Shown here: positions 8,491-16,785 of the stretch, one piece after another
Layout of the letters: each line of letters opens with the position of its first letter
How positions within the stretch are numbered: the stretch's first letter is position 1
Assembly (NCBI GenBank): GCA_030447865.1
Contig: JAUJOD010000003.1
Span: 191,099-255,098, forward strand
Direction: 5' to 3'
DNA length: 64,000 nucleotides
Source of the DNA: Nocardioidaceae bacterium
GTDB taxonomy: Bacteria; Actinomycetota; Actinomycetes; Propionibacteriales; Nocardioidaceae
Notes under the pieces: model-generated
What the model was told of the DNA's origin: nothing
The model's database searches: none
What the model saw: the letters and a program-made list of their open reading frames with translations, nothing else
Made by a program: the position numbers and the translations under genes

Positions 8491-10056
8491 ATGCAGAGAC
8501 GGACTAGAGCAGCGGTAGCGGGGGCTGCCTCGCTACTGGTGCTTGTCACAGCGGGCTGCGGCGGCGCAGAACCGATCGCCGCCGACCGTGACGGATCGAC
8601 TCCCACCGTGCCTCCCCCCGCGACAACCTCGAGCACAACCCCCAGTCCTTCGCCGACCGAGCCGCCTGCGTCAACCGATGCACCAACCAGTGAACCCCCG
8701 GTGGAACCGTCTGGCGGCGATCCCGTCATCCCCTCCGCCGCAGAGCTCAAGGCAGGCAAGTCGCAGCCGGTTGAGGATCCCTACTACCCCGAGATGAGCA
8801 ATCCGGAGGTCGACGCGCTGCACTACTACCTCGACCTTGCGTGGGACGGCACCACGTTGGCGGGCACGACGACGGTGACGATCCGACGGGCAGCTCCGGC
8901 CGACTCTGTTCGGCTGGACCTCTCGGGAGCCCTGCTCGTCAGCGCTGTGGAGCTCGACGGCGCCCCGATCGACTTCGAGCAGTCAGGCGACGGCCTGGTC
9001 ATGGCCACCGGGCCGCTTGAGGACGCATCGACGTACACCCTGACCATCGAGTATTCCGGCACCCCCGTCCCCACACCGGCACCGAGCCTGCGCCGCGACA
9101 TGACCGATGGCCTGGGCTGGGTGGTCGACTCCGACGCCACGGTCCACACGTTCCAGGAGCCCTACGGCGCATTCACCTGGTACCCAGTCAACGACCACCC
9201 GTCTGACGAGGCACTGTACGACGCGGCGATCACCACCGTCGGCGACGACGTCGGCGTCTTCAACGGGGAGTTGGTGTCCGCCGAGCCCACCGCGACCGGC
9301 ACCACGAACTCCTGGCATGTCGACGAGCCGGTCGCCTCCTACCTGACCACGATCGCGATCGGGCCTTACACCGAGCACACCGCCACCACACCGAGCGGTA
9401 TGGAGATCTCCTACTGGTTGTTGCCGCGCGACGAGGGCTTGCTGTCCAACCTGGAGACTGAAGGAAGCGCGGCGTTCGAGTGGCTCGAGAAGCACGCCGG
9501 GCCGTACCCCTTCTCGACGCTGGGTGTCGTCATCGTCGGCGGCAGCAGCGCCATGGAGACGCAGACCATGATCACGATGAGCCGCGGCGCAGCCAGCCGA
9601 CCGGACGCCGTACTGCTCCACGAGATGTCTCACCAGTGGTACGGCAACAGCGTCACGCCACTGGATTGGCAGGGTGTCTGGCTCAACGAGGGTTGGGCGA
9701 TGTACATGCAGCAGTGGTACGAAACAGACACCGGCCTGCCGCCGTTCGCCGGCGGTATCGACCGCTGGCGGCGCTACGACCAGATGTCGCGACTGATCTC
9801 CGGGCCGCCCGGAGACTACAACCCCGAGTCGTTCGGCGACACCAACATCTACTTGAGCCCTGCGATGATGCTCGACGAGATCCGGCAGCGGGTCGGCGAC
9901 GCGAAGTTCGAGAAGCTGGTGAAGGCGTGGCCGGCTGAGCACGAGAACGAGAACGTCGACCGGCAGACGTTCGAAGCGTGGCTCAACGGCAAGACAGGTC
10001 GGAACTTCGGGCCGCTACTGCGCAAGTGGCTCGACTCCGCAAAGACGCCCCGGTGA
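8491..10056 (+). CDS. M1-family zinc metallopeptidase lipoprotein
   Basis: A 521-residue secreted peptidase. The signal sequence ends in the lipobox LVTAGC (Cys about 23), followed by a Pro/Thr/Ser-rich linker to about residue 80. The gluzincin zinc site is LLHEMSHQWYGN followed 18 residues later by E in WLNEGWAMYM, giving HExxH-x18-E. The segment GGSSAMETQTM corresponds to the GAMEN exopeptidase loop with GAMEN replaced by SAMET. M1 enzymes remove N-terminal residues from peptides; a lipid-anchored form would act outside the membrane. A second, cytoplasmic M1 enzyme (PepN) is encoded at 33477-35939. A 16-bp hairpin lies 145 bp upstream. The ATG at 8491 opens directly on the signal peptide. 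Confidence 0.88.
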   Translation: MQRRTRAAVAGAASLLVLVTAGCGGAEPIAADRDGSTPTVPPPATTSSTTPSPSPTEPPASTDAPTSEPPVEPSGGDPVIPSAAELKAGKSQPVEDPYYPEMSNPEVDALHYYLDLAWDGTTLAGTTTVTIRRAAPADSVRLDLSGALLVSAVELDGAPIDFEQSGDGLVMATGPLEDASTYTLTIEYSGTPVPTPAPSLRRDMTDGLGWVVDSDATVHTFQEPYGAFTWYPVNDHPSDEALYDAAITTVGDDVGVFNGELVSAEPTATGTTNSWHVDEPVASYLTTIAIGPYTEHTATTPSGMEISYWLLPRDEGLLSNLETEGSAAFEWLEKHAGPYPFSTLGVVIVGGSSAMETQTMITMSRGAASRPDAVLLHEMSHQWYGNSVTPLDWQGVWLNEGWAMYMQQWYETDTGLPPFAGGIDRWRRYDQMSRLISGPPGDYNPESFGDTNIYLSPAMMLDEIRQRVGDAKFEKLVKAWPAEHENENVDRQTFEAWLNGKTGRNFGPLLRKWLDSAKTPR

Positions 10057-10078
10057 GCGTCGGGCGATAATCGCCGGC

Positions 10079-10168
10079 GTGTCCGCTGAGCCGCCGCTGG
10101 TTGCCGGGGCCGCCGCTGAGCTGCCGCTAGTCCCCGGCGTGTCCGCTGAGCCGCCGCTGGTCGCCGTC
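10079..10168 (+). repeat. three tandem 30-bp repeats at miaA 5' end
   Basis: Units at 10079-10108, 10109-10138 and 10139-10168 share the core CCGCTGAGC(C/T)GCCGCT. They are in frame and encode VSAEPPLVAG, AAAELPLVPG and VSAEPPLVAV. Units one and three are nearly identical and each begins with a GTG, giving miaA two possible starts 60 bp apart. Confidence 0.8.
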
Positions 10169-11059
10169 GTCGGCCCAACCGCGGCTGGCAAGAGCGACCT
10201 CGGCGTCGAGCTGGCGCTGCGGCTCGGTGGCGAGGTGATCAACGGTGACTCCATGCAGCTGTACCGCGGTATGGACATCGGAACGGCTAAGCTAACCCTG
10301 CCCGAGCGTCGGGGTGTGCCGCACCACCTGCTTGACCTGCTCGACGTCGGGGAGCCCGCCACGGTCGCTGACTTCCAGACCTGGGCGCGAGAAGCGATCT
10401 GCGACTGTCGTCGTCGGGGGGTGACTCCGGTCGTGGTGGGCGGCTCGGCGCTGTACCTGCGGGCGGTGCTCGACGAGTTCGAGTTCCCAGCCACCGATGC
10501 GGACGTACGAGCCCGGCTGGAGGCGGAGCTGGCCGTTGTCGGGCCCGATGCGCTCCACGCCCGGCTGCAGGCACTTGACCCGGTGGCCGCCGAGGTCATC
10601 CTGCCGACCAACGGCCGGCGGATCGTGCGGGCGCTGGAGGTCATCGAGATCACCGGCCGGCCCTACCAGGCGACGCTCCCGCACCACGTGTACGCCTTCG
10701 ACGGGGTGGTCCAGGTGGGCCTTGACGTGCCGCGTGCGGAGCTGGACGCCCGGATCGCGGCCCGAGTCGACCGGATGTGGAGCACCGGCTTCGTCGACGA
10801 GGTACGTCGGCTGGACCGGGCCGGCTTGCGAACCGGCCGCACGGCGAGCCGCGCGCTCGGCTACCGGCAGGTGCTGACTCACCTTGCGGGGGAGTGCACA
10901 GAGGAGGAGGCCCGCGAGGCCACGGTCCAGGGCACCCGGCGGTTTGCCCGGCGACAGGACACCTGGTTCCGACGTGATCCGCGGATCAGGTGGCTCTCCT
11001 ACGATGCGCCGGATCTCGCCACGCGAGCACTGAGCGCCGTCCGCTCGCGCAGGCACTAG
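10079..11059 (+). CDS. miaA: tRNA dimethylallyltransferase MiaA
   Basis: A 326-residue enzyme transferring the dimethylallyl group of DMAPP to N6 of A37 in tRNAs reading UNN codons, the substrate later modified by MiaB. The P-loop is VVGPTAAGKSDL; NGDSMQLYRGMDIGTAK carries the conserved catalytic Asp and DIGTAK motif; VVGGSALYLRAV and the C-terminal TRRFARRQDTWFRRD motif complete the family signature. The first 30 residues are a tandem repeat rather than conserved sequence, so the functional start may be the GTG at 10139, right before VAVVGPTA; neither GTG has a clear ribosome site. The gene is followed 44 bp later by dapF in the same direction. Confidence 0.94.
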   Translation: MSAEPPLVAGAAAELPLVPGVSAEPPLVAVVGPTAAGKSDLGVELALRLGGEVINGDSMQLYRGMDIGTAKLTLPERRGVPHHLLDLLDVGEPATVADFQTWAREAICDCRRRGVTPVVVGGSALYLRAVLDEFEFPATDADVRARLEAELAVVGPDALHARLQALDPVAAEVILPTNGRRIVRALEVIEITGRPYQATLPHHVYAFDGVVQVGLDVPRAELDARIAARVDRMWSTGFVDEVRRLDRAGLRTGRTASRALGYRQVLTHLAGECTEEEAREATVQGTRRFARRQDTWFRRDPRIRWLSYDAPDLATRALSAVRSRRH

Positions 11060-11103
11060 CGTCGCACGATCGAGCGGGCAGAGAGCGCCGTACGGTAGAG
11101 CGG

Positions 11104-11928
11104 GTGAGCTTCCCCTTCGTCAAAGGCCACGGCACGGGTAACGACTTCGTCGTGCTGCCTGATCTGGACGGGTCAGTGCACGGGGAGCTGCAGCCCTCGG
11201 TCGTGGCGGCGCTGTGCGACCGGCGTCGCGGCATCGGCGGTGACGGCGTGCTGCGGGTGGTGCGGGGACGCTTCGACGGCGGCGCCGAGTGGTTCATGGA
11301 CTACCGCAACGCCGACGGGTCGACGTCGCAGATGTGCGGCAACGGGGTGCGGGTCTTTGTCCGGTATCTGCTCGAAGCCGGGCTCGTCGAGGCCGCGGGG
11401 GCAGCTGTGCCGCTCCCGATCGGCACCGCGGACGGTGTGAAGCTGGTGTCCTTCTGCGACGACGGTGAGATCAGCGTCGACATGGGGCCGGCGTCGGTCG
11501 GTGGTTCGACGGTGGTCAGTGTGAACGGGCAGCGATACGAGGCGGTCAACGTCGACGTGGGCAACCCGCATGCCGTGGCGTTCGTCGACGACCTGGCTGA
11601 GGTGGGGGAGCTGGCTGCCTCGCCGTACTTCTGCGGCGTGGAGTTCGCTGACGGGGTCAATATCGAGTTTGTCCAGCGCCTCGAGGGCGGCGCCTTGGCG
11701 ATGCGGGTCTTCGAGCGGGGGGTCGGTGAGACGGAGTCGTGTGGCACCGGCGCCTGCGCCGTCGTTGCAGCCGCGGCCGCCGCGGCCGCCGGACACGAGG
11801 GGGCCGGCCACTCGACGTACACCGTGCGCGTCAGAGGTGGAGACCTCACCGTGACGATCGCGGCCGACGGCCACGTGCACCTCAAGGGTCCGGCCGTGCT
11901 CGTGGCCGAAGGCAACTGGCGCGGCTAG
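11104..11928 (+). CDS. dapF: diaminopimelate epimerase DapF
   Basis: A 274-residue cofactor-independent racemase converting LL- to meso-diaminopimelate for lysine and peptidoglycan. The two catalytic cysteines are in MCGNGVRVFV and ESCGTGACAVV, with the GHGTGNDFVVLPD N-terminus. The GTG at 11104 is chosen because the conserved N-terminus begins at residue 2-6; the longer frame from 10990 overlaps the end of miaA. The stop overlaps the stop of the convergent AraC/VOC gene by 4 bp (CTAG). Confidence 0.94.
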   Translation: MSFPFVKGHGTGNDFVVLPDLDGSVHGELQPSVVAALCDRRRGIGGDGVLRVVRGRFDGGAEWFMDYRNADGSTSQMCGNGVRVFVRYLLEAGLVEAAGAAVPLPIGTADGVKLVSFCDDGEISVDMGPASVGGSTVVSVNGQRYEAVNVDVGNPHAVAFVDDLAEVGELAASPYFCGVEFADGVNIEFVQRLEGGALAMRVFERGVGETESCGTGACAVVAAAAAAAAGHEGAGHSTYTVRVRGGDLTVTIAADGHVHLKGPAVLVAEGNWRG

Positions 11929-12707
11929 AAGGACTGGCCCTCGAGGTCGGCCTGGGTGTACTCCTTCGGCTCGACGAGCACCCACCAGTTGCCGGAGTTG
12001 TCGCGCATGACCGCCTCGACGCCGTACGGGCGGTCCGATGGCTCCTGCACGAACTCGACACCCTTGGCTTTGAGGTCGTCGTACGTCTTACGGCAGTCGT
12101 CGACTCGCATCCCGCCCGCGCTCATCGAGCCCTTGGCGAGCGAGCGGCGGATGTACTCCGCGTCGTCGGCGTCCAGGGGCGGCCCCGGGAGCATGAGATT
12201 GACTTGGAGGTCGGGTTGGTTCGGGTGGTTGACCGTGCACCAGCGGAAGTCGCCCATGGTGACGTCGGTGTGCTCTTCGAAGCCGAGGGTGTTGACGTAG
12301 AAGCCCTTGGCAACGTCGATGTCGGTGACCCAGACGCCGAGCAGCGAGACGTTCGTGATCATGCGGTGAACCTTTCGGACGTACGGGCTCATCCCGACCA
12401 GTTCGCGAAAGCGAGAGCTGAACGTGCCCAAGCTCGCGTAGCCCACGAGGTGGCAGATCTCGGTGACGGTGAGGTTGGTGGCGCGCAGCAGGTCTTGAGC
12501 CCGTTCAACCCGCCGTCGGGCGAGGTAGCGCATCGGTGTCTCGCCGTACGTCGCCGTGAAGCAGCGGACGAAGTGGTACTTCGACGTGGCGGCCACTTGC
12601 GCCAGTCGGTCGAGGTCGAGTGGCTCAGCGAACTCAAGGTCCATCAGATCGCGGGCCCTTCGCAGTTGCGCCAGCAGGTCCGTGGGAACGGCGTACGTCG
12701 TGGTCAC
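11925..12707 (-). CDS. AraC-type HTH fused to VOC domain
   Basis: A 260-residue fusion. Residues 10-110 form an AraC/XylS DNA-binding domain with two helix-turn-helix units (LDRLAQVAATSKYHFVRCF and VTEICHLVGYASLGTFSSRF). Residues about 115-255 form a vicinal-oxygen-chelate (glyoxalase/bleomycin-resistance-like) domain with VSLLGVWVTDIDVAKGFYV and the closing VMRDNSGNWWVLVEP. AraC proteins usually sense a ligand through an N-terminal domain; here the candidate sensor or enzyme domain follows the HTH. The small molecule is unknown. The gene is convergent with dapF. Confidence 0.85.
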   Translation of the reverse strand: MTTTYAVPTDLLAQLRRARDLMDLEFAEPLDLDRLAQVAATSKYHFVRCFTATYGETPMRYLARRRVERAQDLLRATNLTVTEICHLVGYASLGTFSSRFRELVGMSPYVRKVHRMITNVSLLGVWVTDIDVAKGFYVNTLGFEEHTDVTMGDFRWCTVNHPNQPDLQVNLMLPGPPLDADDAEYIRRSLAKGSMSAGGMRVDDCRKTYDDLKAKGVEFVQEPSDRPYGVEAVMRDNSGNWWVLVEPKEYTQADLEGQSF

Positions 12708-12807
12708 GCCGCCACCTTATGAGCCGCCGCCGACGACTACGGTGCCGCCGAGGCGGCACCGTAAAGCGGTCGTGGCGACCGGCCCCCGCGCCGTACAGTG
12801 GAGGGCG

Positions 12808-14349
12808 ATGACAGCAGACCGACGCGAGTACGCCGACGACCCGAACTTCGACAGCGGCATTTCCAGCTCACCTGACATCGAGCTTGATGACGAGAAGCTT
12901 TTCGCCGACGACTCGGTCACCCACGAGCCCGACGCCGACGATCTGGACAACGGCGACCTCGACAACGGCCGCTTCGACACCGGCGACCTCGAGCTCGAGG
13001 AGCGGCACGCGCTGCGCCGGGTGGCGGGCCTGTCGACCGAGCTCGAGGACATCTCCGAGGTTGAGTACCGCCAGCTGCGGCTCGAGCGGGTGGTGCTCGT
13101 CAGTGTCTGGACAGAAGGCAGCGTCGAGGACGCCGACAACTCACTGGCCGAGCTGAAGCTGCTGGCCGAGACCGCGGGGTCGCTCGTCCTCGACGCGCTG
13201 TCGCAGCGTCGGCAGCGCCCCGACCCGGCGACGTACATCGGGCCGGGGAAGGTCGACCACCTGCGGATGGCCGTCGCCGAAACCGGCGCCGACACGGTCA
13301 TCTGCGACGGGGAGCTCAGCCCGGCGCAGCTGCGCAACCTCGAGGACCGCGTCAACGCCAAGGTCGTCGACCGCACCGCGCTCATCCTCGACATCTTCGC
13401 CCAGCACGCCAGGTCCAAGGAAGGCAAGGCGCAGGTCGAGCTGGCCCAGCTCGAGTACATGCGGCAACGGCTGCGCGGTTGGGGTGGGCAGCTGTCCCGG
13501 CAGGCGGGCGGCCGCGTCGGCGTGCAGGGCGGCGGTATCGGTGGCCGCGGCCCCGGCGAGACCAAGCTCGAGACCGACCGTCGACGCATTACCACCAGGA
13601 TGGCCAAGCTGCGACGCGACCTCACGCACATGCAGACGGCACGGGTGACGAAGAAGGCCGAGCGGGTACGTCGCCAGATCCCGGCCGTCGTCATCGCTGG
13701 CTACACCAACGCCGGCAAGTCGTCGCTGCTCAACCGGCTGACCGGTGCAGGCGTGCTTGTCGAGAACGCGCTGTTCGCGACGCTCGACCCGACGACGCGG
13801 CGTACGACGACCGGTGACGGGCGCGTCTACACCCTGTCCGACACCGTTGGCTTCGTCCGACACCTGCCGCACCAGCTGGTCGAGGCGTTCCGCTCGACCC
13901 TGGAAGAGGTTGCCGAGGCCGATCTCGTCGTGCACGTCGTCGACGGATCGCACGCCGACCCGGAGGGGCAGATCGCCGCCGTGCGGGAGGTGTTCACCGA
14001 GATCGGCGCCGCCGATGTGCCCGAGCTGGTGGTGGTCAACAAGTGCGACGTGGCCGACCCGCTCGTGCTCGCTCGGCTGCTCGCCCGCGAACCGCACGCC
14101 GTGGTGACCTCGGCACAGACCGGCGCAGGTGTCGACGACGTAATCGCCGCCATCGAAGCCGATCTGCCGCGGCCGACGGTCGAGGTCGACGCGCTGGTGC
14201 CGTACGCGCGCGGCGACCTGATCAACCAGCTGCACCAACACGGCGAGATCGAGTCGCTCGAGCACACCGCCGAGGGCACCCGCATCCGCGCCCGGGTGCA
14301 CGCCGGCCTCGCCGGTGAGCTAGCCGCGTTCACCGCAACGACCGCCTGA
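12808..14349 (+). CDS. hflX: ribosome-associated GTPase HflX
   Basis: A 513-residue GTPase that splits or rescues stalled ribosomes. After an acidic, Asp-rich N-terminal tail (about 1-70, unusually long), the HflX domain runs from LRRVAGLSTEL through TYIGPGKVDHL and the glycine-rich linker GGGIGGRGPGETKLETDRR. The G domain has G1 AGYTNAGKSSLL, G3 DTVGFVRHLP and G4 VVNKCD. The ATG at 12808 is preferred to the frame opening at 12556, which overlaps the divergent AraC/VOC gene; GAGGG lies just upstream of the ATG. Confidence 0.94.
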   Translation: MTADRREYADDPNFDSGISSSPDIELDDEKLFADDSVTHEPDADDLDNGDLDNGRFDTGDLELEERHALRRVAGLSTELEDISEVEYRQLRLERVVLVSVWTEGSVEDADNSLAELKLLAETAGSLVLDALSQRRQRPDPATYIGPGKVDHLRMAVAETGADTVICDGELSPAQLRNLEDRVNAKVVDRTALILDIFAQHARSKEGKAQVELAQLEYMRQRLRGWGGQLSRQAGGRVGVQGGGIGGRGPGETKLETDRRRITTRMAKLRRDLTHMQTARVTKKAERVRRQIPAVVIAGYTNAGKSSLLNRLTGAGVLVENALFATLDPTTRRTTTGDGRVYTLSDTVGFVRHLPHQLVEAFRSTLEEVAEADLVVHVVDGSHADPEGQIAAVREVFTEIGAADVPELVVVNKCDVADPLVLARLLAREPHAVVTSAQTGAGVDDVIAAIEADLPRPTVEVDALVPYARGDLINQLHQHGEIESLEHTAEGTRIRARVHAGLAGELAAFTATTA

Positions 14350-14434
14350 CCAGCTCCAGCTCGGTTCGCGGCTGAAAGCCGCCGAACGGCCGCTCCGCGC
14401 GGTGACGTGCCGCGGTCTGGGTAACATCGGTTGC

Positions 14435-14668
14435 ATGGACGACGAGGGGTACGACGAGCGGCCGCCACTCGTGCACACGGGGAGCCAGGTGGGCATCCCT
14501 CGCGACGCTCAGCTGATGGGCTTCGACCGCAACACCGAAGAAGGTGCCCTCATCGCCATGGCCGGCTCACTCAGCGCGGCGAAGCGGTCGCACAAGATCG
14601 TGGCGTGGATCTTGGTGGTCGCCTTCGCGCTCCCGCTGTTGTTGACCCTCTGGTACGAGCTCTTCTGA
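14435..14668 (+). CDS. small single-pass membrane protein
   Basis: A 77-residue protein starting MDDEGYDERPPLVHTG, with one C-terminal hydrophobic segment (IVAWILVVAFALPLLLTLW, about residues 55-73). No family recognised. The N-terminus is acidic and probably cytoplasmic. It lies between hflX and the helicase gene on the same strand. The coding frame ends 63 bp before the helicase start. Confidence 0.6.
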   Translation: MDDEGYDERPPLVHTGSQVGIPRDAQLMGFDRNTEEGALIAMAGSLSAAKRSHKIVAWILVVAFALPLLLTLWYELF

Positions 14669-14731
14669 GACTGCCCCGGCACCTGTGGAGTGTGGCCGCG
14701 CAGCGTCGGTCGGGTCGGCTAACGTCGGTGA

Positions 14732-16759
14732 GTGCCCACGTCGCCAGCCGCTGCCGTCCTCCCGGTCGAGGAGGTGCTGCACGCCGCGGTCGGCAACCTC
14801 GCCGGTGAGGACCGGCCGGGGCAGGTCGAGATGGCTACTGCCGTCGCTGCGGCGATGCGATCGGGTCAGCACCTGCTCGTGCAGGCCGGCACCGGCACGG
14901 GCAAGTCGCTGGCCTACCTGGTGCCGGCGGTGATGCATGACGCCCGCGTCGTCGTCGCGACGGCCACGCTGGCGCTGCAGCACCAGCTCGTCGAGCGCGA
15001 CATCCCTGCGCTGCTCGCCGCCGCCGCTGACGTGCTGGGGGAGCGACCGGCGTACGCCGTGCTCAAGGGCCGCAGCAACTACGCGTGCCTGCACCGCATC
15101 CGCGAGGGCGTTCCCGACGACCAGGGCACGCTGATCGACGTACCCGCGGGCACGTTGGGTGGTGAGGTGGTTCGGCTGCGGCAATGGGCCGAGCGGGAAT
15201 CCCGCGCCGGCGGGCCGGGCGACCGCGACAGTGCGCCGTCGCACACCGACAAGGTGTGGCAGCAGGTGTCGGTCAGCCACCGTGAGTGCCTCGGCGCCCA
15301 GAAGTGCCCGTACGGCGTGGAGTGCTTCGCCGAGCGCGCCCGCGACAAGGCGATGGCGTCGCGCCTCATCGTCACCAACCACTCCTTGCTCGCGATCGAC
15401 GCGGTCGAGGGGGTGCCGATGATCCCCGAGTACGCCGTCGTGGTGGTCGACGAGGCGCATGAGTTGGCCGCTCGGGTGACCCAGTCGGCCACCGATGAGC
15501 TGTCGCCGTCGGTCGTCGAGCGGGCCGCCAAACGCGTCCGCAGCTTCCTCCGCGGCGACGAGCCCGACGACCTGGCCGACGCTGGCGAGGCGTTGCGGGC
15601 CGTGGTCGAGACGATGGAGCCCGGACGCATCGACGTACAACCGCCTGAGCTTTCCGACGGCCTGGCCCGCGTGCGTGAGGCGGCCCGGTCGGCGTTCTCG
15701 GCGTTCCCTAAGGAGTCCAGCGACTCCGACGGAGACGCCGCCCGGCAGCAGGCCCGCGGCATGGTCGACGAGGTGCGCAAGATCGCCGACCGGTTGGCGG
15801 CGCATCGCGATGACGACGTCGTATGGCTCGCCGAGCGCGACCGCACCAGAGGCGGCAACCTGTTGTGCGTCGCACCGTTGCAGGTGTGGACCCAGCTGCG
15901 CGACCGGCTGCTCAGCGAGAAGACCGTCATCTTCACCTCGGCGACGCTGAAGCTCGGTGGCGACTTCACTGCCTTGGCGACCTCGATCGGGTTGAAGCCA
16001 TCCGAACGAGTCGAGACAAATATCGACGGTCCCGCCGGCGCCGACCAGGAGGTTGCGGAAGACTCTGAGCACGAGGCCCCGGCCACGTTGCCGTGGCGGG
16101 CGATCGACGTCGGCTCGCCGTTCGACTACCCGCGGCAGAGCATCCTGTACGTCGCCAAGCACCTCCCGTCGCCTGGCCGCGACGGACTCGGTGATGCGCA
16201 GCTTGCGGAGATCGAGGCGCTCCTCGCCGCTGCGAACGGTCGCACGCTCGGTCTCTTCTCATCACGGCGGGCTGCGGAAGCCGCCGCCGAGGCCATGCGG
16301 GAAGCCCTGCCGCACCTGCCGGTGCTCTGCCAGGGCGACGGCCAGTTGTCGCACCTGCAGGCGGAGTTTGTCGCCAACCCGGCGGTCAGCTTGTTCGGCA
16401 CCTTGTCGCTGTGGCAGGGCCTCGACGTGCCGGGGCCGACGTGCCAGCTGGTGATCATCGACCGCGTCCCGTTCCCTCGGCCCGACGACCCGCTGATGTC
16501 GGCACGGTCGCGCGCCGCCGACCGCGCGGGCAGCAACGGCTTCATGACGGTCTCCGCCACGCACGCGGCTCTGCTGCTGGCTCAGGGCTCGGGCCGGCTC
16601 ATCCGCACCAAGGACGACCGAGGGGTGGTGGCGATCCTCGACCCGCGGCTGGCCACCGCCCGCTATGGCAGTTTCCTGCGGGCTTCGCTGCCACCGATGT
16701 GGACGACGTACGACCGCGCAGTGGCGGCCGGTGCGCTCCAGCGCCTGAGTAGCCAGTGA
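14732..16759 (+). CDS. DinG/XPD-type ATP-dependent DNA helicase
   Basis: A 675-residue superfamily 2 helicase. Walker A is QAGTGTGKSLAY (about 49-60) and the DEAH box is VVVVDEAHELA. Four cysteines between them, one in NYACLHRIREG and three in ECLGAQKCPYGVECF, fit the iron-sulfur cluster of the XPD/DinG group. C-terminal helicase motifs include LFGTLSLWQGLDVPG and LLAQGSGRLIRTKDDRG. Such enzymes unwind DNA 5' to 3' and act on R-loops or recombination intermediates. The GTG start at 14732 leads straight into the conserved domain. No SOS box was seen immediately upstream. Confidence 0.9.
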   Translation: MPTSPAAAVLPVEEVLHAAVGNLAGEDRPGQVEMATAVAAAMRSGQHLLVQAGTGTGKSLAYLVPAVMHDARVVVATATLALQHQLVERDIPALLAAAADVLGERPAYAVLKGRSNYACLHRIREGVPDDQGTLIDVPAGTLGGEVVRLRQWAERESRAGGPGDRDSAPSHTDKVWQQVSVSHRECLGAQKCPYGVECFAERARDKAMASRLIVTNHSLLAIDAVEGVPMIPEYAVVVVDEAHELAARVTQSATDELSPSVVERAAKRVRSFLRGDEPDDLADAGEALRAVVETMEPGRIDVQPPELSDGLARVREAARSAFSAFPKESSDSDGDAARQQARGMVDEVRKIADRLAAHRDDDVVWLAERDRTRGGNLLCVAPLQVWTQLRDRLLSEKTVIFTSATLKLGGDFTALATSIGLKPSERVETNIDGPAGADQEVAEDSEHEAPATLPWRAIDVGSPFDYPRQSILYVAKHLPSPGRDGLGDAQLAEIEALLAAANGRTLGLFSSRRAAEAAAEAMREALPHLPVLCQGDGQLSHLQAEFVANPAVSLFGTLSLWQGLDVPGPTCQLVIIDRVPFPRPDDPLMSARSRAADRAGSNGFMTVSATHAALLLAQGSGRLIRTKDDRGVVAILDPRLATARYGSFLRASLPPMWTTYDRAVAAGALQRLSSQ

Positions 16760-16785
16760 CGTTCCGGGCGTGGCAGCGCTCGAGG

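Noticed and set aside
14567-16162. 531-codon minus-strand ORF
   Set aside because: Antisense shadow of the DinG-type helicase and the small membrane protein.
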